64,000 bases of DNA. Origin: Piscicola geometra. Lineage: Eukaryota > Annelida > Clitellata > Hirudinida > Piscicolidae. The stretch is from positions 8,433,626 to 8,497,625 of the forward strand of contig OX030958.1 of assembly GCA_943735955.1 (NCBI GenBank). Direction: 5' to 3'. The notes beneath the pieces are model-generated. The model saw nothing but the letters and a program-made list of their open reading frames with translations. It did not search any database and was not told the DNA's origin. Below, one piece after another: positions 1 through 10,426 of the stretch. Position 1 is the stretch's first letter. Every line of letters starts with the position of its first letter. Both the position numbers and the translations under genes were made by a program.

Positions 1-3000
1 TACTGAAGGTTGTCGACGAAGGATGCCATGTGGACCCTGAGCCACCACTTGGTTGCTGTGATGATGATGATGATGATGCCATAAAGATTGTCTAATCATC
101 AATAAAAATGTATTTAATGTATCTGAGATTTTATGGATTTCAAATCTACTCTTTCATCCCTACATCTCCTACACCCTTCCCACACAAATGAGCCACCCTT
201 CAAACACTCCCTCCCTATTATCCAATAACCCTCTTGCACCTCTTTCCACTCCCATCAACACCACTCCACTCCCCTCCCCTCCACTCCACTCCACTCCACT
301 CGCATCAACACCCTACCACTCCACTCCCCTCCCCTCCACTCCACTCACGCACCATTGACAGCCCTCCTCCTCCTCCACCTCCTCTGAAGATTCCAACAGT
401 GATGCAGTTGCTGTTGCATCCGCTTCACTCGCAACAGGAAAGAAAACAACGTGTTATACCTGGAGTGGTGGTGGTAATGATGGTAATGATTAGAGGAAGA
501 AGTTATTATTGTTTTTTTTTATCCAAACTAATACAATATTTCCTAGTTAGTTTATGTTAATCAGTTTGACCTACTTGTCGATGATTGGTTGTGTAAATAG
601 GACGTGCAGTGGCCAATCAACAGAGGCCGTCATGTGTAGACACGCCCACCCACTCTTCCTGCCCTTCAAGAAAGACTTAGATGATGATGATAATGATACT
701 GTTGATGTTGTAGGCACTTCTTCTGTTTCTGTTCCTTAATCGGGTCACAAATAAAACAAGATGGAGTATTTATAAGAAATAATTAATTCAACATAATTTG
801 ATAAATTAATAGGATGAATATTAAATAATTATTCTCATGAATATTCAGATGAATGAATGAAGAGAGGTACTGATGAGGAGATGGAAGGCTCTCTTGTCTG
901 CCTCCTGCACCGCCATGTCCCTGCACGCATGCTCAAACGCCAGGTTCACGTCTGATTGCGATGATGTTGATGATGATGATGGTGGTGATGATGATGATGA
1001 TTGCCATGATGATGACGATGATGGTGTTAACAATGATAATAGAAATGGTGGTGAAGCTGGATAACAGTTTATAAATTGTAACGAAAACTTGAAGACTAAA
1101 TATGCATCTAAGATGGTTATGTGAAGCTCGCCGTATTGGGTGGTCTTGGTGGGCGGGTTTCTGAGGAGGTTCTGCGATTGGTCAATGAACGTTTGAAATA
1201 ATTCTCCCCTACCAATCAGGAAGAAGTCTTTGAAGCTGCCTAGTTGTGATTGGAGGTCGCATTTCTCGACGATGAGAATGTAGAGTTGCTGATTGGAGGG
1301 GAGTTGGTCTTTGACGGAACAGTAAGGTTGAAATAAATAACAAAAATTAGTGAATTGAATGGTATCTTTAAAAAAATAATAAAAATATAAAATGATAAAC
1401 ATAATATAATCTATATTCTTTTAAAAAACATTTTACATTAAAACTACTAATAAAAAATATTTATAAGAGATACGAGGTCCCTGCCACCACCAGCCCCTGC
1501 CAGCACTGACTTGTGCCACGTAGTTTCTGATGCAGTGGACAGCGTCTTCGAAGGCTTCGAAGTTTGCGCAATTGGCCAGACGTTCCTTGAAGCGCCGCTG
1601 TGTCTCCTCAGGAATGAGGCCTTGTGGTGGGATGGTTGTGGTGGTTGTGGTTGTGGTGGGATGGTTGTGGTGAGATGGTTGTGGTGGGATGGTTGTGGTG
1701 GGATGGTTGTGGTGAGATGGTTGTGGTGGGATGGTTGTGGTGGTTGTGGTTGTGGTGGGATGGTTGTGGTGAGATGGTTGTGGTGGGATGGTTGTGGTGG
1801 GATGGTTGTGGTGAGATGGTTGTGGTGGGATGGTTGTGGTGGGATGGTTGTGGTGGGATGGTTGTGGTGGGATGGTTGTGGTGGGATGGTTGTGGTGGGA
1901 TGGTTGTGGTGGGATGGTTGTAGTGGGATGGTAGTGGTGGGATGGTTGTGGTTGTAGTGGGATGGTTGTGGTGGGATGGTTGTGGTGGGATGGTTGTGGT
2001 GGGATGGTTGTGGTGGGATGGTTGTGGTGGGATGGTTGTGGTGAGAAGGTTGTGGTGGGATGGTTGTGGTGGGATGGTTGTGGTGGGATGGTTGTGGTGG
2101 GATGGTTGTGGTGGGATGGTTGTGGTGGGATGGTTGTGGTGGGATGGTTGTGGTTGTAGTGGGATGGTTGTGGTGGGATGGTTGTGGTGAGATGGTTGTG
2201 GTGGGATGGTTGTGGTGGGATGGTTGTGGTGGGATGGTTGTGGTGGGATGGTTGTAGTGGGATGGTAGTGGTGGGATGGTTGTGGTTGTAGTGGGATGGT
2301 TGTGGTGGGATGGTTGTGGTGGGATGGTTGTGGTGGGATGGTTGTGGTGAGAAGGTTGTGGTGGGATGGTTGTGGTGGGATGGTTGTGGTGGGATGGTTG
2401 TGGTGGGATGGTTGTGGTGGGATGGTTGTGGTGGGATGGTTGTGGTTGTAGTGGGATGGTTGTGGTGGGATGGTTGTGGTGAGATGGTTGTGGTGGGATG
2501 GTTGTGGTGGGATGGTTGTGGTGGGATGGTTGTAGTGGGATGGTTGTGGTGGGATGGTTGTGGTGGGATGGTTGTAGTGGGATGGTTGTGGTGGGATGGT
2601 TGTGGTGGGATGGTTGTGGTGGAAAGGTTGTGGTGGGATGGTTGTGGTTGTGGTGGGATGGTTGTGGTGAGATGGTTGTGGTGGGATGGTTGTGGTGGAT
2701 GGTTGTGGTGGGATGGTTGTGGTAGATGGTTGTGGTGGGATGGTTGTGGTGGGATAGTTGTGGTAAATGGTTGTGGTGGATGGTTGTGGTGGGATGGTTG
2801 TGGTTTTTTTACTTTTTATGGTAGTTTTGGTAGAGAGGGAGTAATTGTTGTAGTTGTAGTGAAAGAGGAATGGTTGTTGTAGTGTGGTGAAACGGGAGTT
2901 GTTGTGGTAGTAGTTATGATGAAGGGGGGATGGTTGTGGTAGCTATGGTGAAGAGGAAGTGGTATTTAAAATGTGTGGGTGGTGGGTGAAATTAGAACAG

Positions 3001-4796
3001 TACAATAAAAACTGGTTTATTCAGCTACAAGACTCCTATGAGCCAAACAAAGTTACAAAGCTCAAACTACAAATAAGACAAGAACCAACAATCGTCTGCC
3101 CGCCTATCATCTTTGTAGCCGTCCTTCCCGCTCTCAAACAAGACCACTGATTGGCCCACAAAGAGAATCCTCTCGGCCAATGACAGCGAGATAAACGAAG
3201 GCAGCTGATCTAGATTCACCTCGTATGTCGTCCAATGAGCTTCTGGTGCCTCCATCTTGACCTGATTGCATGGGAAATGAGATCGCATGTTCTATGAAAT
3301 CAGAATTCGCGTAAAAGGAAGCAAGGAACTAACAGGGTCTTTGATTTCACCTCCAGCAACAAGATCATCACCAGCACCACTTTTTTTAACTTGAGATATG
3401 ATGAACTCCTCTTCATTATTATTATTATTTAGGTTTTTGGGTAGTTTTCCATGGATCATCCAGAGGGAAAGGTGCTTGTAGAAGACCACATTGCACTGTT
3501 GCAGCATCCTGGAATGAAAAAAAACAATAATAAGATGAAGAAAGATATTTGTAAAAGATGAGATGAAGAAAGTAATGTTAGAAAGATAATATTTAAAAAG
3601 ATCAGATGATCCATCATCATCATCTGCTTTATTTTATAAAAGCAAAAAAGTCTGAAGATGAGGGAAAGTATTGTTCTCATTATAGCCCGCCTGGAGATGA
3701 CGGCCTGCACTGGAGTGTGACCAGTCTTTGACGCCTTGTAGAGCACCTCCAAGATGCTGCAGCCCTGGAGCTGTGGCGGTGGTGAGTTATTTTTATTATT
3801 ATTAATTTTAATAGATTTTAATAATATAATTATTATTGCTAAAAGTGGCTTAGTTTTGTTAGTTGTGTTGATGGTGGAATGCTGGTGAAATCGAATGTGA
3901 ACAGACCCTGTAGAGGCTACAAAGAATATTGAATACGTAATGTTTCAAAGATATATAAGAATGACTGATGGATGACGCTTACACCTTTTTCTCTACGATG
4001 TTATCAATGATGCGGTCGATGACAGGAAATATAGTCTGGAACTGTGTGAAGAAGTAACTGTTAATGAAGAAAATAAATTTAGAATCAATAAAAAATTGTC
4101 ATAAATACAATACTTATTATACAGTTATATAGTTTATTTTTCAAAAAATTCTAAAAATGAATCAAGAATAAAGCAGGGAACCTTTTCAGTGTGGCTGCTG
4201 ATGCTGGAAAGTGTGAGGCATTCATCCTGCAAGACCATCCTCTCCAGCTGCACCATCTCCCTTTGATACAACTGCAGGTAGTTGTCCAATGCCCTTGCAA
4301 AAGCTCTGAGGTAGACTCCAAGTTGCGGTGTTGTTGCAGTCATGCATGAGAAATCAACTTGAGGATGTTCAAAAGTGTTAATTTTAGTTTTTATTTTAGA
4401 TTAAAAATGGGTGTTTGTATTTAAGAATATGTTAAAGAATTATTGAAGAATATCAGGTATTAAATATTGATATGATTTTAATAACTAACGCTTTTCTTCG
4501 ACGAATGTTTTGAACTTGATGAAGTATGTGGAGAGTCTGCATATTCTTTTCAAGAAAACCTTTTCAGAGTCCTGAATAAACGGAAGACCCTCTGCAACCT
4601 GGAAGTAAAAGAACTTACAGCTCTAAGAGGTTTTTTGCAAAATAAATTCAACACTATAGAAAATAATTTTTCTAAAAAAGATAGTCAATAGAAATAATTT
4701 AAAGGAGTAATTAACATTGACAGTCTTTGACTCCTCATCCCAGCAAAACACCTCTCCGTGGAAACCATTCAAAGCGTAAATAAGTTCTCGCAACAT
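1..4796 (-). CDS. TUBGCP4: Gamma-tubulin complex component 4 (GCP4), 3' end cut off by window edge
   Basis: GCP4 is a subunit of the gamma-tubulin ring complex that nucleates microtubules at centrosomes. Exons on the minus strand: 4796-4722, 4598-4490, 4357-4182, 4041-3985, 3770-3691, 3508-3334, 3261-3090, 1620-1511, 1288-1132, 951-871, 698-575, 459-353 and 55-1. Phases fit throughout and give about 492 residues; human GCP4 has about 667, so roughly a quarter lies before base 1. Diagnostic stretches are AERILFVGQSV, KDFFLIGRGELFQTFID, DVNLAFEHA, WPLHVLFTQP and the partial VHMASFVDNLQY, all matching remembered human GCP4. The start (MLRELIYALNGF) aligns with the human N-terminus. Two introns appear to use GC donors (after 3691 and after 1132). 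Introns contain a 1.2 kb minisatellite and ATC repeats close to acceptors. The 4041 acceptor is chosen because the alternative at 4057 breaks the frame. The 698 exon start is the least certain junction. Confidence 0.9.
240..346. repeat. Pyrimidine-rich CCACTCC-type tandem repeat
   Basis: Irregular array of CACTC, CCCCT and CCACTCC units inside the last intron of TUBGCP4 visible in the window. Another short ATG/CAT repeat (about 57-78) ends at the acceptor of the same intron. Confidence 0.85.
955..1045. repeat. Imperfect (GAT)n / (ATC)n microsatellite
   Basis: GATGATGATGGTGGTGAT-like trinucleotide array. On the coding (minus) strand it reads as ATC repeats that end directly before the acceptor of the TUBGCP4 exon beginning at 951, so it occupies the polypyrimidine-tract position. 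Confidence 0.9.
1622..2810. repeat. 1.2 kb minisatellite of 14 bp units
   Basis: About 85 units of GGGATGGTTGTGGT with variants (GAGATGG, GAGAAGG, TAGTGGG, and short GGTTGTGGTTGTGG forms). The variants recur in blocks: a TAGTGGGATGGTAGTGG block occurs near 1921 and again near 2255, and a seven-unit block near 1641 recurs near 1739. This indicates higher-order amplification. The array sits in the TUBGCP4 intron between exons 3090 and 1620 and reaches the exon 8 acceptor. Open frames reading GWLWWDGCGGMVVV across it are by-products of the unit. Confidence 0.97.
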
Positions 4797-4957
4797 TTAT
4801 GCAGTTTTTGAAATTTATCATGAAATATTTAAAATAAGCTCCGTGATGCATACGCCATTCTTAAACAGAATATTGCTACTTTAATTTTTAATTTTGTTTT
4901 AAACTAAGTCAACTTTTAAATCCAAGCGCTAAAGTAGAAATGATGTGACGCATATTT

Positions 4958-4963
4958 TTTATT
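4958..4963 (-). terminator. Polyadenylation signal of N6AMT1
   Basis: AATAAA on the minus strand, 9 nt past the N6AMT1 stop codon. It implies that the transcript ends inside the 175 bp gap before TUBGCP4. Confidence 0.55.
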
Positions 4964-4971
4964 GAAAAAGA

Positions 4972-6198
4972 CTAAATATACCATTTAAATTTAAGAACGG
5001 ATAGTTTTTCAGATCCTGTTTTTCTTTTCAAAACAACTTGCATCGAAAGTCCAAGATTATGCATTATTTCTCCTATTTCATCTGAAACATAAAAAAAGAC
5101 CTTAAATAAAAATCAGAAAAAGTATAAGTGAAATTGTTGTGAATTAATATTTTAGATATTAAACCTGCTTTGTTTTCTTCAATGACGACCATGTAGAAGA
5201 TGCCATGCGGAGATAGAAAGCGAGGAACCAACGGAAGCAGTCTGTCGATAACTTGGCGCCCATTGCTGCCTCCAGCCCATGACAGACTCAGTGGATTGCT
5301 ACTGCTTATCTGAACAAGTGATGGTTAGCAAGGGGTAACAATGATTTGAGCCAAGTTTAGATATAACAAAGAAATTTTTATAAATGATTATGGTGATGAT
5401 GATGAGATTAGCAATTATTATGATAAGGCTGAAGATTATGAGAAAAATGATAGTGATCCGAAAGATGATGATAATGATTTTTGATCGATTTGACATGCCT
5501 CACTTGGAGAAGTGACGACGTAGGGAGGGTTGAAGAGGAGCACATCCACTAGTCCATGCAGTCTCTCTTGCAGGCCTGACGTCTGACGTCATTGTTATAT
5601 AATTTATTATAATACCTTTCAAATTTTAATATAATTTAATACTGTCTGCCATACCTTCGCATACAATCAACATACCAGATCAGTGCAGATAGAGTTGATG
5701 GTTTGATTTCCATTGTGAAAAGCTGTAGATTGGGTGGCTAGACAAGCTTTCATGTTTATATCTGTACACCTAATGATAATAAAAAAATCATTTATTTAAA
5801 ATTATTAATAACAAAAAGGTATAACATGTAAGCTAATTAACTAACAAATGAAAAGAAGTTTTTTCAAGGATGTTGGAGAGAAAGGAACAAACACAACCTG
5901 AACCTGAACCGATCTCCAGGCATAACAATGGTCTAGAAAATTATATTATATCGTTACAACTTTACAAGATGCATGAAAACTGAAGCCTAATAAATTAGTC
6001 TGATTATTAGAATAAAATCTTTTCAAAAAATGAAAAATGGAATAAAAGTAAATAAAAAAAACACTTGATGTTGTTTATTTCTTGAGCATCAGCCTCAAGG
6101 GCGTCTAGCAAAAGAAAAGTGTCTTCAGCTGGTTCGTACACCTGCTCATAATCTTCCGCCGAGAAGTGACTCAAGGCAGGCGTTGGATATGTTGTCAT
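4972..6198 (-). CDS. N6AMT1: HemK-type N6-adenine/glutamine methyltransferase N6AMT1 (HEMK2)
   Basis: This is an S-adenosylmethionine-dependent methyltransferase which, with TRMT112, methylates the GGQ glutamine of release factor eRF1 in known animals. Exons: 6198-6065, 5932-5846, 5769-5676, 5582-5499, 5309-5165 and 5081-4972, total 654 nt, 217 residues (human about 214). The N-terminus has the family signature YEPAEDTFLLLDAL (residues 21-34). The SAM-binding loop LEIGSGSG is at about 50-57, the acidic motif CTDIN follows, and the catalytic NPPY is at 123-126 in the context LLFNPPYVVTSPSE. The C-terminal SEKLSVLKF matches the family end. The fourth intron appears to begin with GC (GAG|GCATGT); the only nearby GT gives the wrong frame. 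The gene lies 312 bp downstream of the NDUFS6 stop and 175 bp upstream of the TUBGCP4 start, all on one strand. Confidence 0.93.
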
Positions 6199-6509
6199 TT
6201 AGAAATGTTAAAACTTTACTTAAAAAATTCCAGGTTCTTTAATATTTTAAGAAAAATCTTTTAGTCTTGATAAAAACAAAAGTGCATTTTTTGCAGAAAA
6301 GTAAAACTAGCACAAAATAGAGATGCAAAGCTTGTGATCGACAATTTTTTTTAGCACGTCACGAGAATTAAGTGAAATAACTCTCACAATTGTAGTCATT
6401 GAAAGTAAAATGTGAAAGCATTTATTAGGTCTAAAGTTGTTCGAATTTTATATAATTTATAAATATATTTATAATATTTTTTTTATAAGTGACTTCTCAT
6501 TAATGTAAA

Positions 6510-7249
6510 TTAGTTATCAGGATCGAGATTGACTTGTTGGCAGTAGTCCTGGTAACTGATTGAAGGACCCATGGTCTTCTTGTCATAGTACTTCTTGTGC
6601 ACAAACTTCCTGCCACTGTAGCCGCAAGTGTGAACACCAGGCTTGTCCTTTTATTTGAAGGTTGTTTGGTTTATTGAATGGCATAACAAATTACACGCCT
6701 ACAATCATCAGTGAACTTCTCTTCACTCACCAAGTTGATGAAGATGCCAGGGTGACCCAGAGCACCCCCACTCTGACTGTATACCACTCTCTTGCTACAC
6801 ACCACCACTGGATCTTCTCGAATCAAATCAATGGCAAAGTTGGGATTCACCTATTGTATGGTTGTGGTGAGATATTTATGCTAAAAATAATTTATACTTT
6901 CAGTAACTACTTTGTGAAATCTAAACTTTAGATTCTAAAAAGGTCCATGGCTAATACACATTTCTTACCACTTTCGTTGCCTGCTCAAACCTTGCATTTC
7001 TATAATCATCTTTTGGATAGTACTGAAAAGCAATAAAATGTTAAATTCAATTTTAAATAACTTGAATTCAAATTTGTAAAAGATAAATAAATATGTATTT
7101 TTAAGTTAATTTTTTCTCACTTGTCCAGTATGTGTAACTACGTCGCCATCTTTTTTAACAAGAGAACTTTGAAATCTTGCTTCAAAAACTGCCAAAGACC
7201 TGACATTTTTCGCTAATACCGAAAACGACCTCAATTTCAACATCGACAT
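6510..7249 (-). CDS. NDUFS6: NADH dehydrogenase (complex I) 13 kDa subunit NDUFS6, with altered zinc site
   Basis: NDUFS6 is a mitochondrial complex I accessory subunit required for late assembly of the peripheral arm; it normally binds one Zn. Exons: 7249-7121, 7022-6969, 6850-6731 and 6647-6510, total 441 nt, 146 residues. The first ~28 residues are basic and hydroxylated, like a mitochondrial presequence. Conserved family features are VTHTGQ (38-43), NFAIDLI, GGALGHPGIFINLDKPG and HTCGYSG. Of the four Zn ligands known in mammals (Cys, His, Cys, Cys), His94 and Cys109 are present, but the first is Ser86 (human IACDGG corresponds to VYSQSGG) and the last is Ser112 (CGYSG instead of CGYCG). 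The protein also runs about 28 residues past the usual end, through KKYYDKKTMGPSISYQDY. All donors are GT. It heads a three-gene minus-strand cluster. Confidence 0.92.
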
Positions 7250-10200
7250 TTTGATGGTTTATTTTTAAAACAGTGATGGACAAATTATAATCCCAAAAAC
7301 AATATTAAATATAAAATATTTATTTCGACACTGTTATAGTATAATTGTTTTCTATTGTATAACATTGGTTTTTTTAAGTGGCCAACTTTGATTGCTTTCA
7401 AATGACTCAGACGATAGTGGGAGTAACGTCAGCCACCTCCAACAAAAATTCTAATTCTAGAACAAATATTTTTTAAATAGCTTTAAAATAAACTTAAAGT
7501 TTAAATGAAACTACCACTTAATATCAGATTGTTCGAACAAACACACATTTTCAAACATCTTAAATGGTCAAAAAAAAATTTTTTGGATCTTTTGTTCGGA
7601 CATAAAACTAAAAAAATAAAATGTATATGAGAGAAAATATGCCGAAAAATAATAATACATGTCTGAACAATCTTGTATTTCATGGTAATTTAATTTGACT
7701 CAAAATAAAAAGACTGACGAGAACTTCAATATTTATTAATTACGATTTTTTTGAATTAGTTGAAAAAATAACTATATTTTCTCACAATTGAAGAAACATA
7801 TTTTATAAAAGTTTGCCAATATATTTTACGGTAAATGCAAAAAAATGCACAGACATATGTTACTCACTTGCACCTGCACATAAAATGGAAATATTTGAAA
7901 TAACAACTAAAACTTAAATTTGATTATATCTCTTATTAATTTCTCTAATATATTAATAATAATTTTTCAAATTTTTATATAGCGCCTTCCATAACTCCGC
8001 ATTCTTAGATATTGTTACGTTAAACACGCTGAAGACACACTAAATGGACGTTCACAGAGAATATAAAGACGAGTGCTCATTGCTGAAAACTTGGAGTCGT
8101 GTCTTTTAGTCTTTTGAGTAGTTCTGTTACTTAGTTGGCTCAGTGGAATCAAAAACTTTGTTCTTATTTATATTGTCTTATTTTTATTTCTAGAACTGTA
8201 ATTTGTTCTAGGCGACAGTAAAAAACTAAAGCTACAAGTTCATTTAATGATATAAACGTTTGAAGATAAAACCACTTCTTCATCTTCTGGCAAGTGATTA
8301 TATTTTAATTAAACATTTTATAAGGATATGAATTTTGCTTTTTATCATATTATTACAAAGAAAAACGGTGAGCGTTTTGAGTGCGATGATCGGATACAAA
8401 AATGTAAAAGGCTTTTAAATCGCTAAGGATACACGCTTATGACATCATTAAAGTGGGGAAAAAAATTAAAATAACCTGATGCATTTGAGAGCAACTTGAT
8501 GAAAAGTATATCAGCAATTTTGAGAAGTAATGTTGTTAGTGATGCATATTTACTTTAGATGCCTGCCCATGGATTAAAGAAGGGTTAAAGTTACTATCGA
8601 AACTGCGGAATTAACGAATAACTCTAAAAATCATTTTATTATTAAAATTATATTTATAAATAAATTATATCAATAAATAACTGTAATGACATTTTAAGAC
8701 GATAGCCAGCGTGGAAGGTAAGTCAGAAGCATTAAGAACATAAAGTCATTAGCGACATCAACCCTGTATTTACTGCCCCTCGCACTGCTTCTGAGCATTT
8801 TCAAGCTGTGTGCCTCATAAATGTTTAATTATTTGTTCATTTCACTTTCAAACGCTCTTAAATCATGATTTCAACATTTTTAGTTCCACAATGATACGTT
8901 CGAGCAACATTGGAACGAATTCATGATGATATACGACTACCGTGAAATACCAGTATATTCGCACACTTTCATCTTTTTTTCCTCAAACGTTCGAAAATAT
9001 AAATACTTTTTTTTTTAAATATAAAACTCTAAACTGATAAATAGTGAAGTTGTTGCATCATTTGCGTTTCAATTCTTCACATCACTCTTTTATAACATAA
9101 TTGAAATAAGTCTTTTAAGGTATAGATTTTCGCAAAATGATAATGTCGGAACATTTTGGGTGTCCGAGCAGTATAGAACTTCACGGTAGGTCCTAGTGGG
9201 GAGACTCGTTAACGTAGAAATCACACGCATACATATATCTTCATCTGCCTAAAAATCGAAGAAAAATGATACGTGCAAGAACAAAATGGGAAACTATTTT
9301 GCCTCGCTAATTTATCAATTCTCCTACAAAAGACTTCCGTTCTTTTGTTTTCTATTCGACCTTTAAATCTTGATAAAAATTCAATACCTTCACTATTAAT
9401 ACAACCTTCAATCTCATTATCTTCTCCATTGCCACTAAAACAACCTTTAATTACATCTTTTTGTTTAACAAATATTTTTCTACGTAGGTGTTTTTTAAAG
9501 GGAAAATAAAAAGTATATTAAATTTATAAAGATTAGAATATACAATTTAAAAGAAAATTGGGATGAAGTTTCAGGATTGACAAAGATGGGAAGAAGGGAG
9601 TCGAAAGATTTTTCCGGTGTTGTATGATTGATGCTCGAAGACACTCAACACCCTCCTCCTTCCATAAAAACATTTTCTCGTTCAGAAATTACCAAAATAA
9701 AATTTCACTTTTTTAAAATTTATTATTTCTAGAAAGAATTTCTAAGTTTTGGTAAGTTCTGATTGCATTAATGAAATTTATTAATCACGATTAGCTAAAA
9801 ATTAAAAATATGAATTTAAAGTTTGAAACAATAATGTGTAATGGAGCACGATAGCAATTACAAACCTAGCGCTTTACGAAGAATTAAGATAAAATCAGAA
9901 TAAACCACTCCAATAATTGAAGTGTAACTTCAACAATTTTTCCAATTTAAAGTGGACAAATTACTAAGTGCTAGGCAGACAATACATTTAATTTCAGCTC
10001 TGAGCAATATTTAATAAAAATTAAATTTAAACACGTTAAAATAATTCAAAAATCAAAGACGAGAAAAAATTAGTTTTGGAAATATTTACAAATGATTTTA
10101 ACTTTATAAAAAAGTTAACAAGAGTGGTCAGCTTACGTCTCTGAACACACAGGAACTGCAGTTATTAAGCACCACGATCGTTCCATTACCTTTATACCCA

Positions 10201-10426
10201 GCTTCCGAGCACCCTTCCTCCTTCCACGAGTTTTTTATGGCCTTTTCAATGCTTTTTATAGCTTTTTTATTGAATATTTATTTTTTACTTTTTAATTTTT
10301 AGAATCAATTTCGATAAGCCAATAAATACATATAAGTTTGAAAATTAACAGGTTTTAATACCCTAAGCGCTTTTAAACTAGTGTTAAATGCTTTTGAGGA
10401 CTGAAACGAGTGCATGACAGGACAAA
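7250..10426. other. Intergenic interval between NDUFS6 and the TMEM145-like gene
   Basis: The two genes are divergently transcribed, so this 3.2 kb should hold both promoters, but I find no clear TATA box or initiator. AT-rich with no coding exon I can support. A short TATAGCGCC motif lies at about 7979-7987, like the reversed end of LINE tails. The ORF at 7501-7683 has no recognisable features. Confidence 0.6.

Noticed and set aside
845..1402. 185-codon minus-strand frame taken as one gene
   Set aside because: It runs through two TUBGCP4 exons and the intron between them; the Ser/Pro-rich middle is the ATC repeat intron.
1511..2882. Several overlapping open frames of Gly/Trp/Val repeats (GWLWWDGCGGMVVV)
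   Set aside because: They are translations of the 14 bp minisatellite; the real gene here is TUBGCP4 on the other strand, and the array is intronic.
4042..4057. Alternative acceptor giving YFFTQFQTIF in TUBGCP4
   Set aside because: The extra residues resemble human NYFLDQFQ, but the 16 nt addition breaks the frame with the only donor seen. Kept as an uncertainty.
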